DNA of 64,000 nt from Shewanella pneumatophori (GTDB taxonomy: Bacteria > Pseudomonadota > Gammaproteobacteria > Enterobacterales > Shewanellaceae), in the NCBI RefSeq assembly GCF_023283895.1, contig NZ_JAKILB010000010.1, positions 62,001 to 126,000 of the forward strand, given 5' to 3'. The position numbers and the translations under genes are program-made. The notes under the pieces were generated by a model. That model was not told the origin of the DNA. It made no database searches and was given only the letters and a program-made list of their open reading frames with translations. Below, one piece after another: positions 33,874 to 43,622 of the stretch. Positions within the stretch are counted from its first letter, which is position 1, and every line of letters begins with the position of its first letter.

Positions 33874-34968
33874 ATGGAAATGAAAAAATTAACCCTAGTC
33901 ATGTGTATCGGTGCGGCGATTAGTGCGCCAGCCTTTGCTAATGGAAGTGACTCTTCAGAGTCCAATTCTGAGTCGAATAGTTCTGTTGAATTGAAGAAAG
34001 AGGTAACCGTTAAAAAAGATGTGGAGTTTTCTGGTAGTGTCAAAATAGATGGTGATATTCGAGTTAATGGATTGGGGATGGCAGTTGTCGATAATGTGCA
34101 AACTACCGGAGCCAACGGTGTTGGCAACTCATATGTAGAAAACTCATCAAGCATTTCAGGCTCTGCGTTTAATAATGCCAGTGGTAACATTGGCGTTAAC
34201 CAAGCTGCTGGTGACTATAACGTACAAGGTAATTCGGCTGCATTAGCGTCAATAGACCAAAGCTTTGCTTTTGGTTCCGGTGATGCCGAGATCTTCAGTA
34301 CTCAACGCGGTTCATTTAATTTAACCAATAACTATGCAACCACCAATGATGCCAGCATTAAAGGCGATGCCTTTAAAGGTGCTTCAGGTAACATCGGGGT
34401 TAACATTGCTGCTGGTGGTAATAATATTCAAGCTAATAACATGGCAGCATCTGCACACAATGGCAGTTTAGGTGAAGCAAGTGTATCTAATTCACAAGTT
34501 TCTGCCCACAACGGGATTAATAACGAGAGTGTTGTCCAAAATTCTGCAGAATCAGTAGAAGTTACGTTAGGTTTTGGCGCCATAGGTGGTTACAGCGGTA
34601 CGTCTGAACAGACTGGTAGTTACTACCCTGAGATTTGGAAAGACGACGGCTCCCATGCTAACGGCGATGATGCTGAGCTTTGGGGACATTTAGATATGGA
34701 CGCTAATAATCCAACCGGAGATTCAGGTTTAACTTTTGAAGAAGAAGGGGTTATCGGCTTACTTGGTGTTGTGAGTGGTGAGCTGCCTTTCTATATTGAG
34801 ACAGTGACTCAAAAAACCACTAATACTGCATCTCTGAGCGGAAATGCTTTCCAAAATGCCTCAGGTAACATTGGCGTTAATATGGCCTCTGGTAATGGTA
34901 ATTTACAGTCGAATAACCTATCACTTACTAGTATGACCGGAGGAGCCATTGTTTCAGAAGCTCCTTAA
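33874..34968 (+). CDS. fapC: Fap functional amyloid major subunit, FapC-like
   Basis: A 364-aa exported protein: signal peptide ending near AFA-NGSDSSES, a Ser/Glu/Asn-rich start, then three repeats near residues 97-124, 166-192 and 326-352 containing GNIGVNQAAGDYNVQGN, GNIGVNIAAGGNNIQAN and GNIGVNMASGNGNLQSN. Linker 1 is about 40 residues and linker 2 about 130. This matches FapC, the main fibril component, whose repeats form the cross-beta core. The C-terminal CxxC of Pseudomonas FapC is absent. GGAG is best placed for ATG 33874 among three nearby ATGs. A 13-bp hairpin follows, probably favouring high subunit expression. Confidence 0.82.
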   Translation: MEMKKLTLVMCIGAAISAPAFANGSDSSESNSESNSSVELKKEVTVKKDVEFSGSVKIDGDIRVNGLGMAVVDNVQTTGANGVGNSYVENSSSISGSAFNNASGNIGVNQAAGDYNVQGNSAALASIDQSFAFGSGDAEIFSTQRGSFNLTNNYATTNDASIKGDAFKGASGNIGVNIAAGGNNIQANNMAASAHNGSLGEASVSNSQVSAHNGINNESVVQNSAESVEVTLGFGAIGGYSGTSEQTGSYYPEIWKDDGSHANGDDAELWGHLDMDANNPTGDSGLTFEEEGVIGLLGVVSGELPFYIETVTQKTTNTASLSGNAFQNASGNIGVNMASGNGNLQSNNLSLTSMTGGAIVSEAP

Positions 34969-34991
34969 TTAACACTAACCATTAGTGTGAT

Positions 34992-35020
34992 TATCGGCCT
35001 GAGCATTGCTCAGGCCGATA
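34992..35020 (+). promoter_or_regulatory. intercistronic hairpin between fapC and fapD
   Basis: A perfect 13-bp stem (TATCGGCCTGAGC with GCTCAGGCCGATA) and a 3-nt loop, with no T tract, ending just before the fapD ribosome-binding site AGGAAG. Such a structure can block 3' exonucleases or partly stop transcription, giving more fapBC than fapDEF mRNA. Confidence 0.7.
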
Positions 35021-35038
35021 CATACAAGGAAGTTATCT

Positions 35039-35722
35039 ATGAAACATTCGTTTGTTATCTTAATTACCTTTTTATCTTTTAATGCGTTTGCGGCAGATAT
35101 GATGTTGACAGGCATGATCCCTGGCATGGGTAACTACAACAAAAATATTCAAAGTATCAGAGAGCAAAAGTTTGAGTATGTGGTGCAGCAAAGAACGGAT
35201 TTTTCCTGTGGTGCAGCCAGTTTGGCAAGCATTCTAAAGTATGGCTATGGTAACCAAACAATAACCGAAGAAGAAGTGTTATTGGGAATGCTAAAAGTGT
35301 CTGATATTGAGCTTGTTCAACAGCAAGGTTTCTCTTTATTAGATATGAAGCGATATTTAAACTCACAAAATATGCGTGGGCGCGGCTACCGTGTTGGTAT
35401 CAAAGAGCTTCAGCAGTTAAAAATTCCTGCGATAGTGCTATTAAATGATGGTGGATATAGTCACTTTGTTGTGATGAGAAGATTCACTGGTAATCAAGTT
35501 TACTTAGGCGATCCTGCTTTAGGTAATCGTATTTTATCTTTTGACGAGTTTACCGATAAATGGAACGGCATCGTGTTTGTGGTGATAGGTAATCAATACA
35601 TTAAAGATAACCCTCTATTACAGCCTCGGCCGCAATTGACTTACAAGCTATTGGATCCATTGCAGCCGTTATCCGATGCTGAATTATTAGAGTTTGGTTT
35701 CGAGTATGCAGACATGCTCTAG
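35039..35722 (+). CDS. fapD: Fap system C39-like cysteine peptidase, FapD-like
   Basis: A 227-aa protein with a signal peptide (KHSFVILITFLSFNAFA). It has the papain-like C39 fold: Cys in RTDFSCGAASLASIL, His in GGYSHFVVMRR and Asp in YLGDPALGNR, the triad of double-glycine peptidases. In Pseudomonas, FapD is required for Fap fibre export and is predicted to process a component in the periplasm. It lacks the ABC-transporter domains of bacteriocin-type C39 proteins. ATG 35039 with AGGAAG was chosen over an upstream in-frame codon that would start inside the hairpin. Confidence 0.85.
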   Translation: MKHSFVILITFLSFNAFAADMMLTGMIPGMGNYNKNIQSIREQKFEYVVQQRTDFSCGAASLASILKYGYGNQTITEEEVLLGMLKVSDIELVQQQGFSLLDMKRYLNSQNMRGRGYRVGIKELQQLKIPAIVLLNDGGYSHFVVMRRFTGNQVYLGDPALGNRILSFDEFTDKWNGIVFVVIGNQYIKDNPLLQPRPQLTYKLLDPLQPLSDAELLEFGFEYADML

Positions 35723-35730
35723 GAGGCAAA

Positions 35731-36447
35731 ATGAAATTTTGCTTAGTTACGGGTACAGGGATATTACTGGCGAACTCAGTATTTGCGTCTGAAGTTCCGT
35801 TGGAGGCTTTTGCTGGAAAGTCGCCTTTACCGGATCAAGAGCTCGCTGAAATGCGTGGTAAATATACCGAGAATGGTCAAGATTTCTATTTTGGTCTTCA
35901 TATGCAAACCCACTATATCAATGAGCAGGGGTTGTCACAGCAAGTTCATATGCAAGTTGAGCTTGCGAATGCGGAAAATGGCCCTGCTATGCGTATAACC
36001 GTTGCTGATAACGTATTTAATGCCAACGACAACGTTAATTTGTCTGTTAACGGTCAGCAGCGCGGCTTGCTGCAATCGATTCAAATCGCGGGTGATTTTA
36101 ATCAGGTAAATAATCAGTTTGATTTAGAGCAAGGTCATCTAGCGCCCTTACATAATGGAGTTGAAATCGTTATTGGTCAGACGTTAGTTAACAGTCGCGG
36201 TGACGTGGTTTACTCAACTGCCAGTGGTCAGCTTGGCTACGAGGTTGGCATGTCTTCAGCTTCTTTCGCTCAAGGTGTTGCGTCACAGGGCGGTAATGGC
36301 CAATTGGTGCAGTCGATTAGAGTCGATGGCGCATTTCATCAAGTGAGCAATCATTCTTTGATCCGCTACAACGGTATTAGTTTAGGTGTAAAACAGCGTC
36401 AATTATTAGGGATGCAGGTACGCGATATTATAGGTATTGGACTATAG
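35731..36447 (+). CDS. fapE: Fap accessory/minor fibre protein, FapE-like
   Basis: A 238-aa exported protein: signal peptide ending near VFAS, then LPDQELAEMRGKY (about residues 33-45), reminiscent of the leader motif read by C39 peptidases. The mature part has two related segments, QSIQIAGDFNQVNNQF and QSIRVDGAFHQVSNHS. FapE is a minor fibril component in Pseudomonas, consistent with size and position between fapD and fapF; no stronger assignment is possible by eye. AGGAGG overlaps the fapD stop codon, giving tight coupling. Confidence 0.68.
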   Translation: MKFCLVTGTGILLANSVFASEVPLEAFAGKSPLPDQELAEMRGKYTENGQDFYFGLHMQTHYINEQGLSQQVHMQVELANAENGPAMRITVADNVFNANDNVNLSVNGQQRGLLQSIQIAGDFNQVNNQFDLEQGHLAPLHNGVEIVIGQTLVNSRGDVVYSTASGQLGYEVGMSSASFAQGVASQGGNGQLVQSIRVDGAFHQVSNHSLIRYNGISLGVKQRQLLGMQVRDIIGIGL

Positions 36448-36477
36448 TTTTTTAAAAGTATAAAAAGGGAACAAGAA

Positions 36478-37845
36478 ATGGATTTTAAATGGACTAAGGT
36501 GGCAATACTGGTATCCATTTCGAGTATACCACTCGCTGTTTTTGGAGCTGATACTAATCAAACGCAAATGACAGAGGCTGAAGAGCTACAGTTACTCAAA
36601 AAGCAGCTTATTTTACTAAATCAGCAATTACAGATGCAGCAAAGAGCCATCAATCAAATGGCTCAAAAAGTTCTGTCTAAAGAGGCGCAGCTCAAGCAAG
36701 CTCAAGCAACTAGCAGCCCTAAAACAACAGCGGCTCAAACCTCTAAAGTTACTGCGCAGCAAGCGCAAGTTACAGCGTCTTCACAAGCTCAGCCTCAAAA
36801 CCAACAGGCTGCAATCGAAAGATCGCCACAACAACCAGCCCAAATTGCTAGTTCACAAGCACAAAGCTCAACTCAGCCCGCTGTAAAAAAAGAGCCAGAG
36901 CGCTCGCGTAGTACCGAAGACGTACTTCAAGAAGCACATAATGTATTTGACCGTAAACTGACTATCGAACCTTCGCTAACCTACAGCTATTATGGTCGTA
37001 AGGATCTGGTGTTAAGGGGCTTTTTGGCACTAGATGCGATTTTTTTGGGCAACTTAAATTTAGACCGTATTCGCTCTAATACAGTGCAACTAGATCTCAC
37101 CACTCGCTATACCTTAAACGACAGTTGGCAGTTTGAAATGGCGATGCCATTTGTGTACCGCCTTAATAAGTACGAGTCTGTAGGTGAGGGTAACTCGAGC
37201 CAGCTTTATGAATCAGCTGATGTAGAAGGTGCGCAAATTGGTGACATGAGTGTTGCTGCCTACTATCGAATAATGACAGAAGGTGATGGTTGGCCAGACT
37301 GGGTATGGAACGTTAGAGTACGAATGCCAACCGGAGAAGACCCATTTGGTATTAACCTCGAATCGTCTGAATCCGGTAATTTGACCTATCCTGATCAAAT
37401 CGCTACCGGCGCTGGTGTGTGGGGCATATCAACTGGATTTAGCTTAGCTAAAACCTATGACCCGGCGATTGTATTTTTTAATCTTAATTACGGTACTTTC
37501 TTATCTGAAGAGTACGGTGACTTATCTGGGCTTCCAGGGTTATCTCCGGGAGAAATCGACTTAGGTGATTATATTGATTACAGCTTAGGGTTAGCGTTTG
37601 CTGTGTCTGAGCGGATGAGTATTGGTATGAGCTTTAATCAGCGTTTCTTTACTAAAACCCGTCAAAAGCCGCTGGGTGGTCAGTGGCAAGATATTGCAAG
37701 AACCGATACTAATACGGCGAACTTAGGCTTAGGTGCAACACTGGCATTAACTGAAAACTTTTCCATGGTCACCAGTATCGGCGCAGGCTTAACTGAAGAC
37801 TCGCCAGACTATCAGATTAGCCTACGTTTCCCTTACCGTTTCTAA
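36478..37845 (+). CDS. fapF: Fap outer-membrane secretion channel, FapF-like
   Basis: A 455-aa protein with signal peptide (cleavage near FGA-DTNQTQ), a coiled coil at about residues 33-75 (ELQLLKKQLILLNQQLQMQQRAINQM), a Gln/Ala/Ser-rich linker to about 140, and a C-terminal beta-barrel with alternating strands (LGLGATLALTENFSMVTSIGAG) ending in LRFPYRF with terminal Phe. This is the FapF plan: a 12-stranded trimeric barrel exporting amyloid subunits, with N-terminal helices controlling the pore. AAGGGA precedes the ATG. Last gene of the operon, followed by a terminator. Confidence 0.85.
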   Translation: MDFKWTKVAILVSISSIPLAVFGADTNQTQMTEAEELQLLKKQLILLNQQLQMQQRAINQMAQKVLSKEAQLKQAQATSSPKTTAAQTSKVTAQQAQVTASSQAQPQNQQAAIERSPQQPAQIASSQAQSSTQPAVKKEPERSRSTEDVLQEAHNVFDRKLTIEPSLTYSYYGRKDLVLRGFLALDAIFLGNLNLDRIRSNTVQLDLTTRYTLNDSWQFEMAMPFVYRLNKYESVGEGNSSQLYESADVEGAQIGDMSVAAYYRIMTEGDGWPDWVWNVRVRMPTGEDPFGINLESSESGNLTYPDQIATGAGVWGISTGFSLAKTYDPAIVFFNLNYGTFLSEEYGDLSGLPGLSPGEIDLGDYIDYSLGLAFAVSERMSIGMSFNQRFFTKTRQKPLGGQWQDIARTDTNTANLGLGATLALTENFSMVTSIGAGLTEDSPDYQISLRFPYRF

Positions 37846-37871
37846 TCAGCTTGGGTTTGCACATACAAGTT

Positions 37872-37895
37872 AAGCACCTTGATAGGTGCTTTTTA
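37872..37895 (+). terminator. terminator of the fap operon
   Basis: AAGCACCT pairs with AGGTGCTT around TGAT, followed by T residues, 27 bp after the fapF stop. Confidence 0.85.
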
Positions 37896-37920
37896 TGTCT
37901 GCAGGTTTACATCGGCAGAT

Positions 37921-38832
37921 TTACATCATTAGTGACTGTAATGACTCTTGGCTAGTAAAGCGCTTATGGAAGAAGTCTAAAAACACGCTGATGTTAGTAG
38001 CTAGCTGACGACGACTAGAATATACCCCGTAGACTTTAAAGGCTTCCATGGGCCACTCTTGTAAAATAGGCACTAGCGAACCACTAGCTAACTCATTTTT
38101 ACAAACTGAGTTAGACAGCATGGCAATACCAAAATCGTCCATCACCAATTGCTTGACCATTACTGCGCTGTTCACTCGCACTTTACGCTTGAAGTTAACC
38201 ATAGTTTTTCTGGCCCCTTTACCAAGTGGCCAAATAGGTGCTGAGCGAGAGGTACCGAGTAAAATCCCGCTATGTTCGGCTAAATCTTGTGGGGTTGCAG
38301 GTGTGCCATGAATTTTTAGATAACCAGGGCTAGCAACTAAAATAGGTTGACGCTCGAACAATAATCTCGCTACCAAGTCTGATGATTGCAGCGGACCATA
38401 TTTAATTGCAATATCGTAGCCTTCACCAACTAAACCAACTTCACTATCGGTGAATTGCACGTCGAGCTCAACATTGGGGTAGAGACGTAAAAAACCACTG
38501 CAGAGAGTCGCGATTAGTTCTTGGCTGAAAGACACTGGAATAGCGATACGTAGTAAGCCAGAGACGTCATTATGGGTATTCTCAACCGTGGCTTTTGCAG
38601 CTTCAATTTCATCGCTTATACTGGAGCAATGCTGATAAAACAGTGCACCAACTTGAGTCAAACTCAAATTGCGCGTATCTCGCTGCAAAAGTCGTACACC
38701 TAGCTGTTCTTCAAGCTGGGCAACTTTACGACTAATGGTTGATTTTGGCATGCCTATTTCACGGGCAGCTTGAGAGAAACCTTTGGCTCTAACTACCGCT
38801 GCAAAGAGCATCATACCGTTTAAATCTGGCAT
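37921..38832 (-). CDS. LysR-family transcriptional regulator
   Basis: A 303-aa regulator. The N-terminal winged helix-turn-helix (FSQAAREIGMPKSTISRKVAQLEEQLGVRLLQRDTR, residues about 18-52) is followed by a two-lobed effector-binding domain (SGLLRIAIPVSFSQELIATL). It is divergent from the multidomain carboxylase gene, 122 bp away, the classical LysR-target arrangement, and so probably controls it. A 13-bp palindrome ATAAC-AAA-GTTAT lies at 38896-38908 in the shared promoter region. The effector is unknown. Confidence 0.9.
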   Translation of the reverse strand: MPDLNGMMLFAAVVRAKGFSQAAREIGMPKSTISRKVAQLEEQLGVRLLQRDTRNLSLTQVGALFYQHCSSISDEIEAAKATVENTHNDVSGLLRIAIPVSFSQELIATLCSGFLRLYPNVELDVQFTDSEVGLVGEGYDIAIKYGPLQSSDLVARLLFERQPILVASPGYLKIHGTPATPQDLAEHSGILLGTSRSAPIWPLGKGARKTMVNFKRKVRVNSAVMVKQLVMDDFGIAMLSNSVCKNELASGSLVPILQEWPMEAFKVYGVYSSRRQLATNISVFLDFFHKRFTSQESLQSLMM

Positions 38833-38954
38833 GTTATCTCCACTGTCTCAAATATGGAACAAAGCGTCTAGCGCAGTTTAATAGCAATTGACGGGATAAC
38901 AAAGTTATATTTACCAGCTAAAAATTTCAGAGGCTAAAAGCAGAGGATCTTTAG

Positions 38955-41900
38955 ATGACCAGCCAAAATCAGCCCGCTAACACGACTCAAGTGCAAACTG
39001 CCGATCCGCTTTTTCTAAAAGCAGAGCAGCTAGCTAAAGACTTTTCGTTGTTCCCTGAACACAGTAAGCAGTCGCTTTCTGACGAAGTTAAAGGTCTTTT
39101 AGACGACGACGCGATTCAAGCCAACCTTAAAGATTTGGCGCAATTAGACGTCGATGGTTACGTCACTAAGGTTATTCAACCTACTCAAGATAAAAACCGC
39201 CCAGGTGCTAAGCGCATCATCGCGGATCTTAAAGGTAAGCTCATTACCGAAACTCATATTGGCCCTTTTTATAGTGCAGAGATCGAACTGAATTTTGGTT
39301 CTCGTACTCGCCGTATCGGTTTTGTAGCCCAAGAGCGTACAACTTCAAATGGCGCTTGGATGCCTGAGCATCATATCGCTTGCTGTAAAGCGATTCGTCA
39401 TTTTGCTGAATTGTCTATGCCAATCGTTTACCTTATCGACACCCCAGGTGCAGATGCAGGTGAAGTGGCTAACAGTCAAAACCAAGCACACTCAATTTCT
39501 AAAGCGATTGCTGAGAGCGCAAACGTTGACGTACCAACTGTAGGTATCGTTATCGGTGCGGGTTACTCTGGCGGCGCTATTCCACTGGCTGCAGCAAACA
39601 TTTTGCTGTCGCTACGTGATGGTATTTTTAACACTATTCAGCCACAAGGTTTGCAAAGCATTGCGCGCAAATACAACCTATCTTGGCAGGAATGTGCTAA
39701 ATCAGTAGGTGTATCGCCTGAAGAACTTTATACCTCTGGTTGTATTGACGGTATTGTTGATTTCTCGCCTTCAGATAAAGATGAGCGTCAGCACAACCTG
39801 CGCCGTGCAATTATCAGTAGCATTGAAGCAGTAGAAAAAGCTGCGGTTAACTTTGTACGCGAATCAGAAGACTTACGTGAGCATTATGATCGCAGTTTAA
39901 CGCGTTTCCTAAGCCCATCTAAGAACCTTGAAGCACTAGAATTAAATGCAGAGCTTGCGGTTGCTAATAACCCAACCATGCATTTGAACCTATTTGGTAG
40001 CACATACCGTTACCTACGTTACCTAACCCTACGTAGTCGCATCCATTCAATATCGCAAGAGCAGTATGGTCGTCTATCTAAGGTGAGCGTACCAGAAGGT
40101 GATTTGTTAGCGCGTATTCAGCAAGAGCAAGATCGCGTATTCCAGTCTTGGTTATCAAGCCCTGATAAGTTGGTTTACGACGAAGAGCTAAACAAGCTTT
40201 GGGGTAACTTCATCGCTAAGCGTGATGACGTGTCTACCGAGCGTAACATGCTGACTCGTTTGATTTTGGGTGAGCCAAAAGAGAACTACAAAAAAGCTCG
40301 TAAGGCGCTTATCTTTAACATCAGCTGGTCGCTATATCACCGCTGGAAAGGTAACGCTGAAAACAACTTTAAAGGCCTTATCAACTACCTAGAGACACTT
40401 CCATCAGAAGTTACTCAAGCAGATTGGCCTGAGCTAAATAAGTTAACCGTACTTGACGTGATCATTCACGACGAGTTACGTGAAGATTTTATTTGGCAGT
40501 GTCATAACATTCTTGTATTCAACGCACTTTACGACAATGTAGTAGGCAACTTAGCGTCTATCGCTAAAGAAGCCATGATGTCTAAGAGCCTGTCACGTAA
40601 CTCAGTTGATAACTTATTGCATGAGTCGATTGACCGCGCGTTATCAACTCAAAACGTTGCTAATGATAAGAGCAAGTTCTACAAGTGGCTGAAGTACTTT
40701 ATGACTCAGTCAAACCGTGCAGAACTATTGACTCGTACAGAGCAGTGGAAGAGTGTTGGTTTCCCACAGCTGAACGATAGCCTATTCGTTATCCTAACTT
40801 ACTTCTTCGAACGTCTACTGCCAGAGTATTTTGATAGCGAAGAAGAAAGCAGTGAATACACTGGTGCAATTAACCCTGTGCGTATCGGTCGTCGTAAAGA
40901 CTTCTGGAACCGTTTAACTATGGGTTACCAAGATTTGCTAATCCAAAAAGTTCTACGCGATGAAAAGCGTGCAGGCAAAATGGGTTGGGATGCAATTGTT
41001 GCTAAGTTCTTCACAGAGTTTGAAGAAATTAATGGCGATAAGATCTCGGCGAACTTGCTTAACTTCCCTGGTTTCCGTCTATCTATTGAAGATGCGCTAG
41101 ACAAAGGCATTCGCCCATGTGGTTTGATCACAGGTCTTGCTGATTTTGACCATAACGGTCAACCAATGCGCGTCGGTGTTGCAGTATCAAACACAGCATT
41201 CCAAGCGGGTGCATTCGATATGGCGGCTGCTGAGAAGTTCAGCGCGCTGTTAATCGAGTGTGCTAAGCGTAAGTTGCCTGTGATTTGTTTCATCAGCTCT
41301 GGTGGTATGCAGACTAAAGAAGGTGCTGCAGCACTATTCTCAATGGCTGTAGTGAACGATCGTATTACCCGCTTTATTCGTGATAACGAGTTACCAGTAT
41401 TGATGTTTGGTTATGGTGACTGTACAGGTGGTGCACAGGCAAGTTTTGTGACTCACCCATTAGTGCAAACTTACTACCTATCAGGCACAAACATGCCATT
41501 TGCTGGTCAAATGGTTGTACCTGCATACCTACCATCAACTTCAACGCTATCTAACTACTTGTCTAAAGTACCGGGTGCGATGGATGCATTGGTTACGAAT
41601 CCGTTTAGCGACACAATTGACGCTCAGCTACAAAGCATTGACCCATTAATGCCTAAGCCAACAGCTAAAATCGTTGATGTGATCAGCAATGCAGTTTCTA
41701 CTTTAGTGCCAGAAAGATTAGTCGCTGAAGAAGAGATTGTTCAAGACGATCCACGTCAGCTAATGAAGCCGATTGAAAAAGTCTTGGTACACGCTCGTGG
41801 TTGTACTGCGGTTAAGCTTATCCGTAAAGCACACGACAACAATATCAACGTGGTATTAGTTGCATCAGATCCTGATATGACTTCTGTGCCAGCAGATATG

Positions 41901-43511
41901 CTTAAAGGCGACGATAAGCTAGTTTGTATCGGTGGTAATACTTCAGATGAAAGTTACCTAAACGCATATTCAGTGCTAAAAGTGGCTGAATATGAAAACG
42001 TTGATGCATTGCACCCAGGTATTGGTTTCTTATCTGAAAGCCCGCAGTTTGCCGCTCTTTGTGTAAACAATGGCGTTAACTTTGTTGGCCCAAGTGTGCA
42101 CAGCATGACAACTATGGGTAACAAGTCGAACGCAATTAAGACTTCACAGGCGCAGAATGTACCAGTAGTTCCAGGTAGTCACGGTATCTTGAATAACGCA
42201 GAGCAAGCGGTAAACGTTGCGAGCGAAATCGGCTACCCTGTATTGCTTAAAGCGGTACAAGGTGGTGGCGGTAAAGGTATTCAGGTTGTTGAACGCCCTG
42301 GCGACATGATTGCGCTGTTCCAAAAGACTTCTACCGAAGCGGCAGCAGCATTTGGTAATGGTGACTTGTATCTAGAGAAGTATGTCACTTCACTGCGTCA
42401 CATCGAAGTTCAGTTACTGCGTGACCAGTTTGGTAACACTAAAGTACTTGGCTTACGTGACTGTTCAGTACAGCGTAACAACCAGAAAGTGGTTGAAGAG
42501 TCTGGCTCAACTATGTTGCCTGATGAGCTTAAGCAACGCGTAATGGAGTACACTCGTGCACTAGGTGACGCGACTGATTACATGGGCGCAGGTACGGTTG
42601 AATTCATCTATAACCTAGACGCGAACGAAGTCTACTTTATGGAGATGAATACGCGTCTACAGGTAGAGCATCCAGTAACAGAAGCGACTTCTGGTATTGA
42701 TATCGTAAGCGCTGGTTTTGATATTGCAGCTGGTCGCTCGATTGCAGAGCTTGAGCCACAAGAAATCGGCTACGCGATGGAAGTACGTGTAACAGCTGAG
42801 AAAGCTGCACTTGATAGCAATGGCGTTCTACAGCTATTACCACACCCTGGTTTAATTACTGAATACCAAATGCCAGAGCGTGATGACATTGAAATCATCT
42901 CTATCGCAGGCGAAGGTAAAGAAGTTTCTCCATACTACGATAGCTTAATCGCACAGATCATTTGTCGCGGTGAAAGCCGTGAAGATGTGATCACTAAGCT
43001 GCATGATTACTTAGCAAATCAAGTAGTGATTAAAGGTATTGCGACTAACATTCCATTGTTAACTCGCATCCTTAAAGATGGCACGTTCAATGAAGGTGTT
43101 TACGACACTAACTACTTGCCACGCTTTATGGCTGAACTTGATGTTCCTGAGCTTATCGCTGAAATGGAAGCGGCTGCAGAAACTGTAGGTGTTGACACAG
43201 CATCACTGCGTGTTGGTGAGAGCAACGAGCTTAAAGTGATGGCACAAGGCGCAGGTATCTTCTATACCTCTCCAGCGCCAGGTGAAGCTGACTTCGTTAA
43301 AGAAGGCGACATCGTCACTGTTGATCAGACTTTAGCGCTTACAGAAGCGATGAAGATGTTCTCGCAAGTAACGCTAGCCGGCTTTAACCGTAAGAATGCA
43401 GTACTTTACCCTGAAGATCAGCAGTATCGTATCGAGCGTATTCTTAACAGTAACGGTCAGCAAGTATCACAAGGCGAACTACTCTTTGTAGTATCACCAG
43501 TATCTAAGTAA
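38955..43511 (+). CDS. single-chain acyl-CoA (acetyl-CoA-type) carboxylase: two carboxyltransferase halves, biotin carboxylase and biotinyl domain
   Basis: A 1518-aa fused biotin-dependent carboxylase. Residues about 95-290 resemble the AccA half (LIDTPGADAGEVANSQ, GAGYSGGAIPLA); about 695-895 the AccD half (CFISSGGMQTKEGA, GYGDCTGGAQASF); about 935-1395 biotin carboxylase with the ATP-grasp loop KAVQGGGGKGIQV and MEMNTRLQVEHPVTEATSG; about 1420-1516 the biotinyl domain with Lys1467 in TEAMKMFSQ. The alpha-beta-BC-BCCP order is inverted relative to eukaryotic ACC. Its substrate (acetyl-, propionyl- or other acyl-CoA) cannot be read from sequence. GAGGA precedes the ATG; the LysR gene is divergent. 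Confidence 0.9.
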   Translation: MTSQNQPANTTQVQTADPLFLKAEQLAKDFSLFPEHSKQSLSDEVKGLLDDDAIQANLKDLAQLDVDGYVTKVIQPTQDKNRPGAKRIIADLKGKLITETHIGPFYSAEIELNFGSRTRRIGFVAQERTTSNGAWMPEHHIACCKAIRHFAELSMPIVYLIDTPGADAGEVANSQNQAHSISKAIAESANVDVPTVGIVIGAGYSGGAIPLAAANILLSLRDGIFNTIQPQGLQSIARKYNLSWQECAKSVGVSPEELYTSGCIDGIVDFSPSDKDERQHNLRRAIISSIEAVEKAAVNFVRESEDLREHYDRSLTRFLSPSKNLEALELNAELAVANNPTMHLNLFGSTYRYLRYLTLRSRIHSISQEQYGRLSKVSVPEGDLLARIQQEQDRVFQSWLSSPDKLVYDEELNKLWGNFIAKRDDVSTERNMLTRLILGEPKENYKKARKALIFNISWSLYHRWKGNAENNFKGLINYLETLPSEVTQADWPELNKLTVLDVIIHDELREDFIWQCHNILVFNALYDNVVGNLASIAKEAMMSKSLSRNSVDNLLHESIDRALSTQNVANDKSKFYKWLKYFMTQSNRAELLTRTEQWKSVGFPQLNDSLFVILTYFFERLLPEYFDSEEESSEYTGAINPVRIGRRKDFWNRLTMGYQDLLIQKVLRDEKRAGKMGWDAIVAKFFTEFEEINGDKISANLLNFPGFRLSIEDALDKGIRPCGLITGLADFDHNGQPMRVGVAVSNTAFQAGAFDMAAAEKFSALLIECAKRKLPVICFISSGGMQTKEGAAALFSMAVVNDRITRFIRDNELPVLMFGYGDCTGGAQASFVTHPLVQTYYLSGTNMPFAGQMVVPAYLPSTSTLSNYLSKVPGAMDALVTNPFSDTIDAQLQSIDPLMPKPTAKIVDVISNAVSTLVPERLVAEEEIVQDDPRQLMKPIEKVLVHARGCTAVKLIRKAHDNNINVVLVASDPDMTSVPADMLKGDDKLVCIGGNTSDESYLNAYSVLKVAEYENVDALHPGIGFLSESPQFAALCVNNGVNFVGPSVHSMTTMGNKSNAIKTSQAQNVPVVPGSHGILNNAEQAVNVASEIGYPVLLKAVQGGGGKGIQVVERPGDMIALFQKTSTEAAAAFGNGDLYLEKYVTSLRHIEVQLLRDQFGNTKVLGLRDCSVQRNNQKVVEESGSTMLPDELKQRVMEYTRALGDATDYMGAGTVEFIYNLDANEVYFMEMNTRLQVEHPVTEATSGIDIVSAGFDIAAGRSIAELEPQEIGYAMEVRVTAEKAALDSNGVLQLLPHPGLITEYQMPERDDIEIISIAGEGKEVSPYYDSLIAQIICRGESREDVITKLHDYLANQVVIKGIATNIPLLTRILKDGTFNEGVYDTNYLPRFMAELDVPELIAEMEAAAETVGVDTASLRVGESNELKVMAQGAGIFYTSPAPGEADFVKEGDIVTVDQTLALTEAMKMFSQVTLAGFNRKNAVLYPEDQQYRIERILNSNGQQVSQGELLFVVSPVSK

Positions 43512-43562
43512 AAGCTGTGATGAGCTGAGTAACTAAAGTTGCTCAGCTATATTGAACAAATG

Positions 43563-43595
43563 AAAAAGCCCGCTAATTTGATTAGCGGGCTTTTT
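43563..43595 (+). terminator. terminator of the carboxylase gene
   Basis: A 15-bp stem, AAAAAGCCCGCTAAT with ATTAGCGGGCTTTTT, and a 3-nt loop, about 50 bp after the stop codon; effective in both directions. Confidence 0.92.
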
Positions 43596-43622
43596 GTATT
43601 TAGCTAATTGCAATTATACCAA

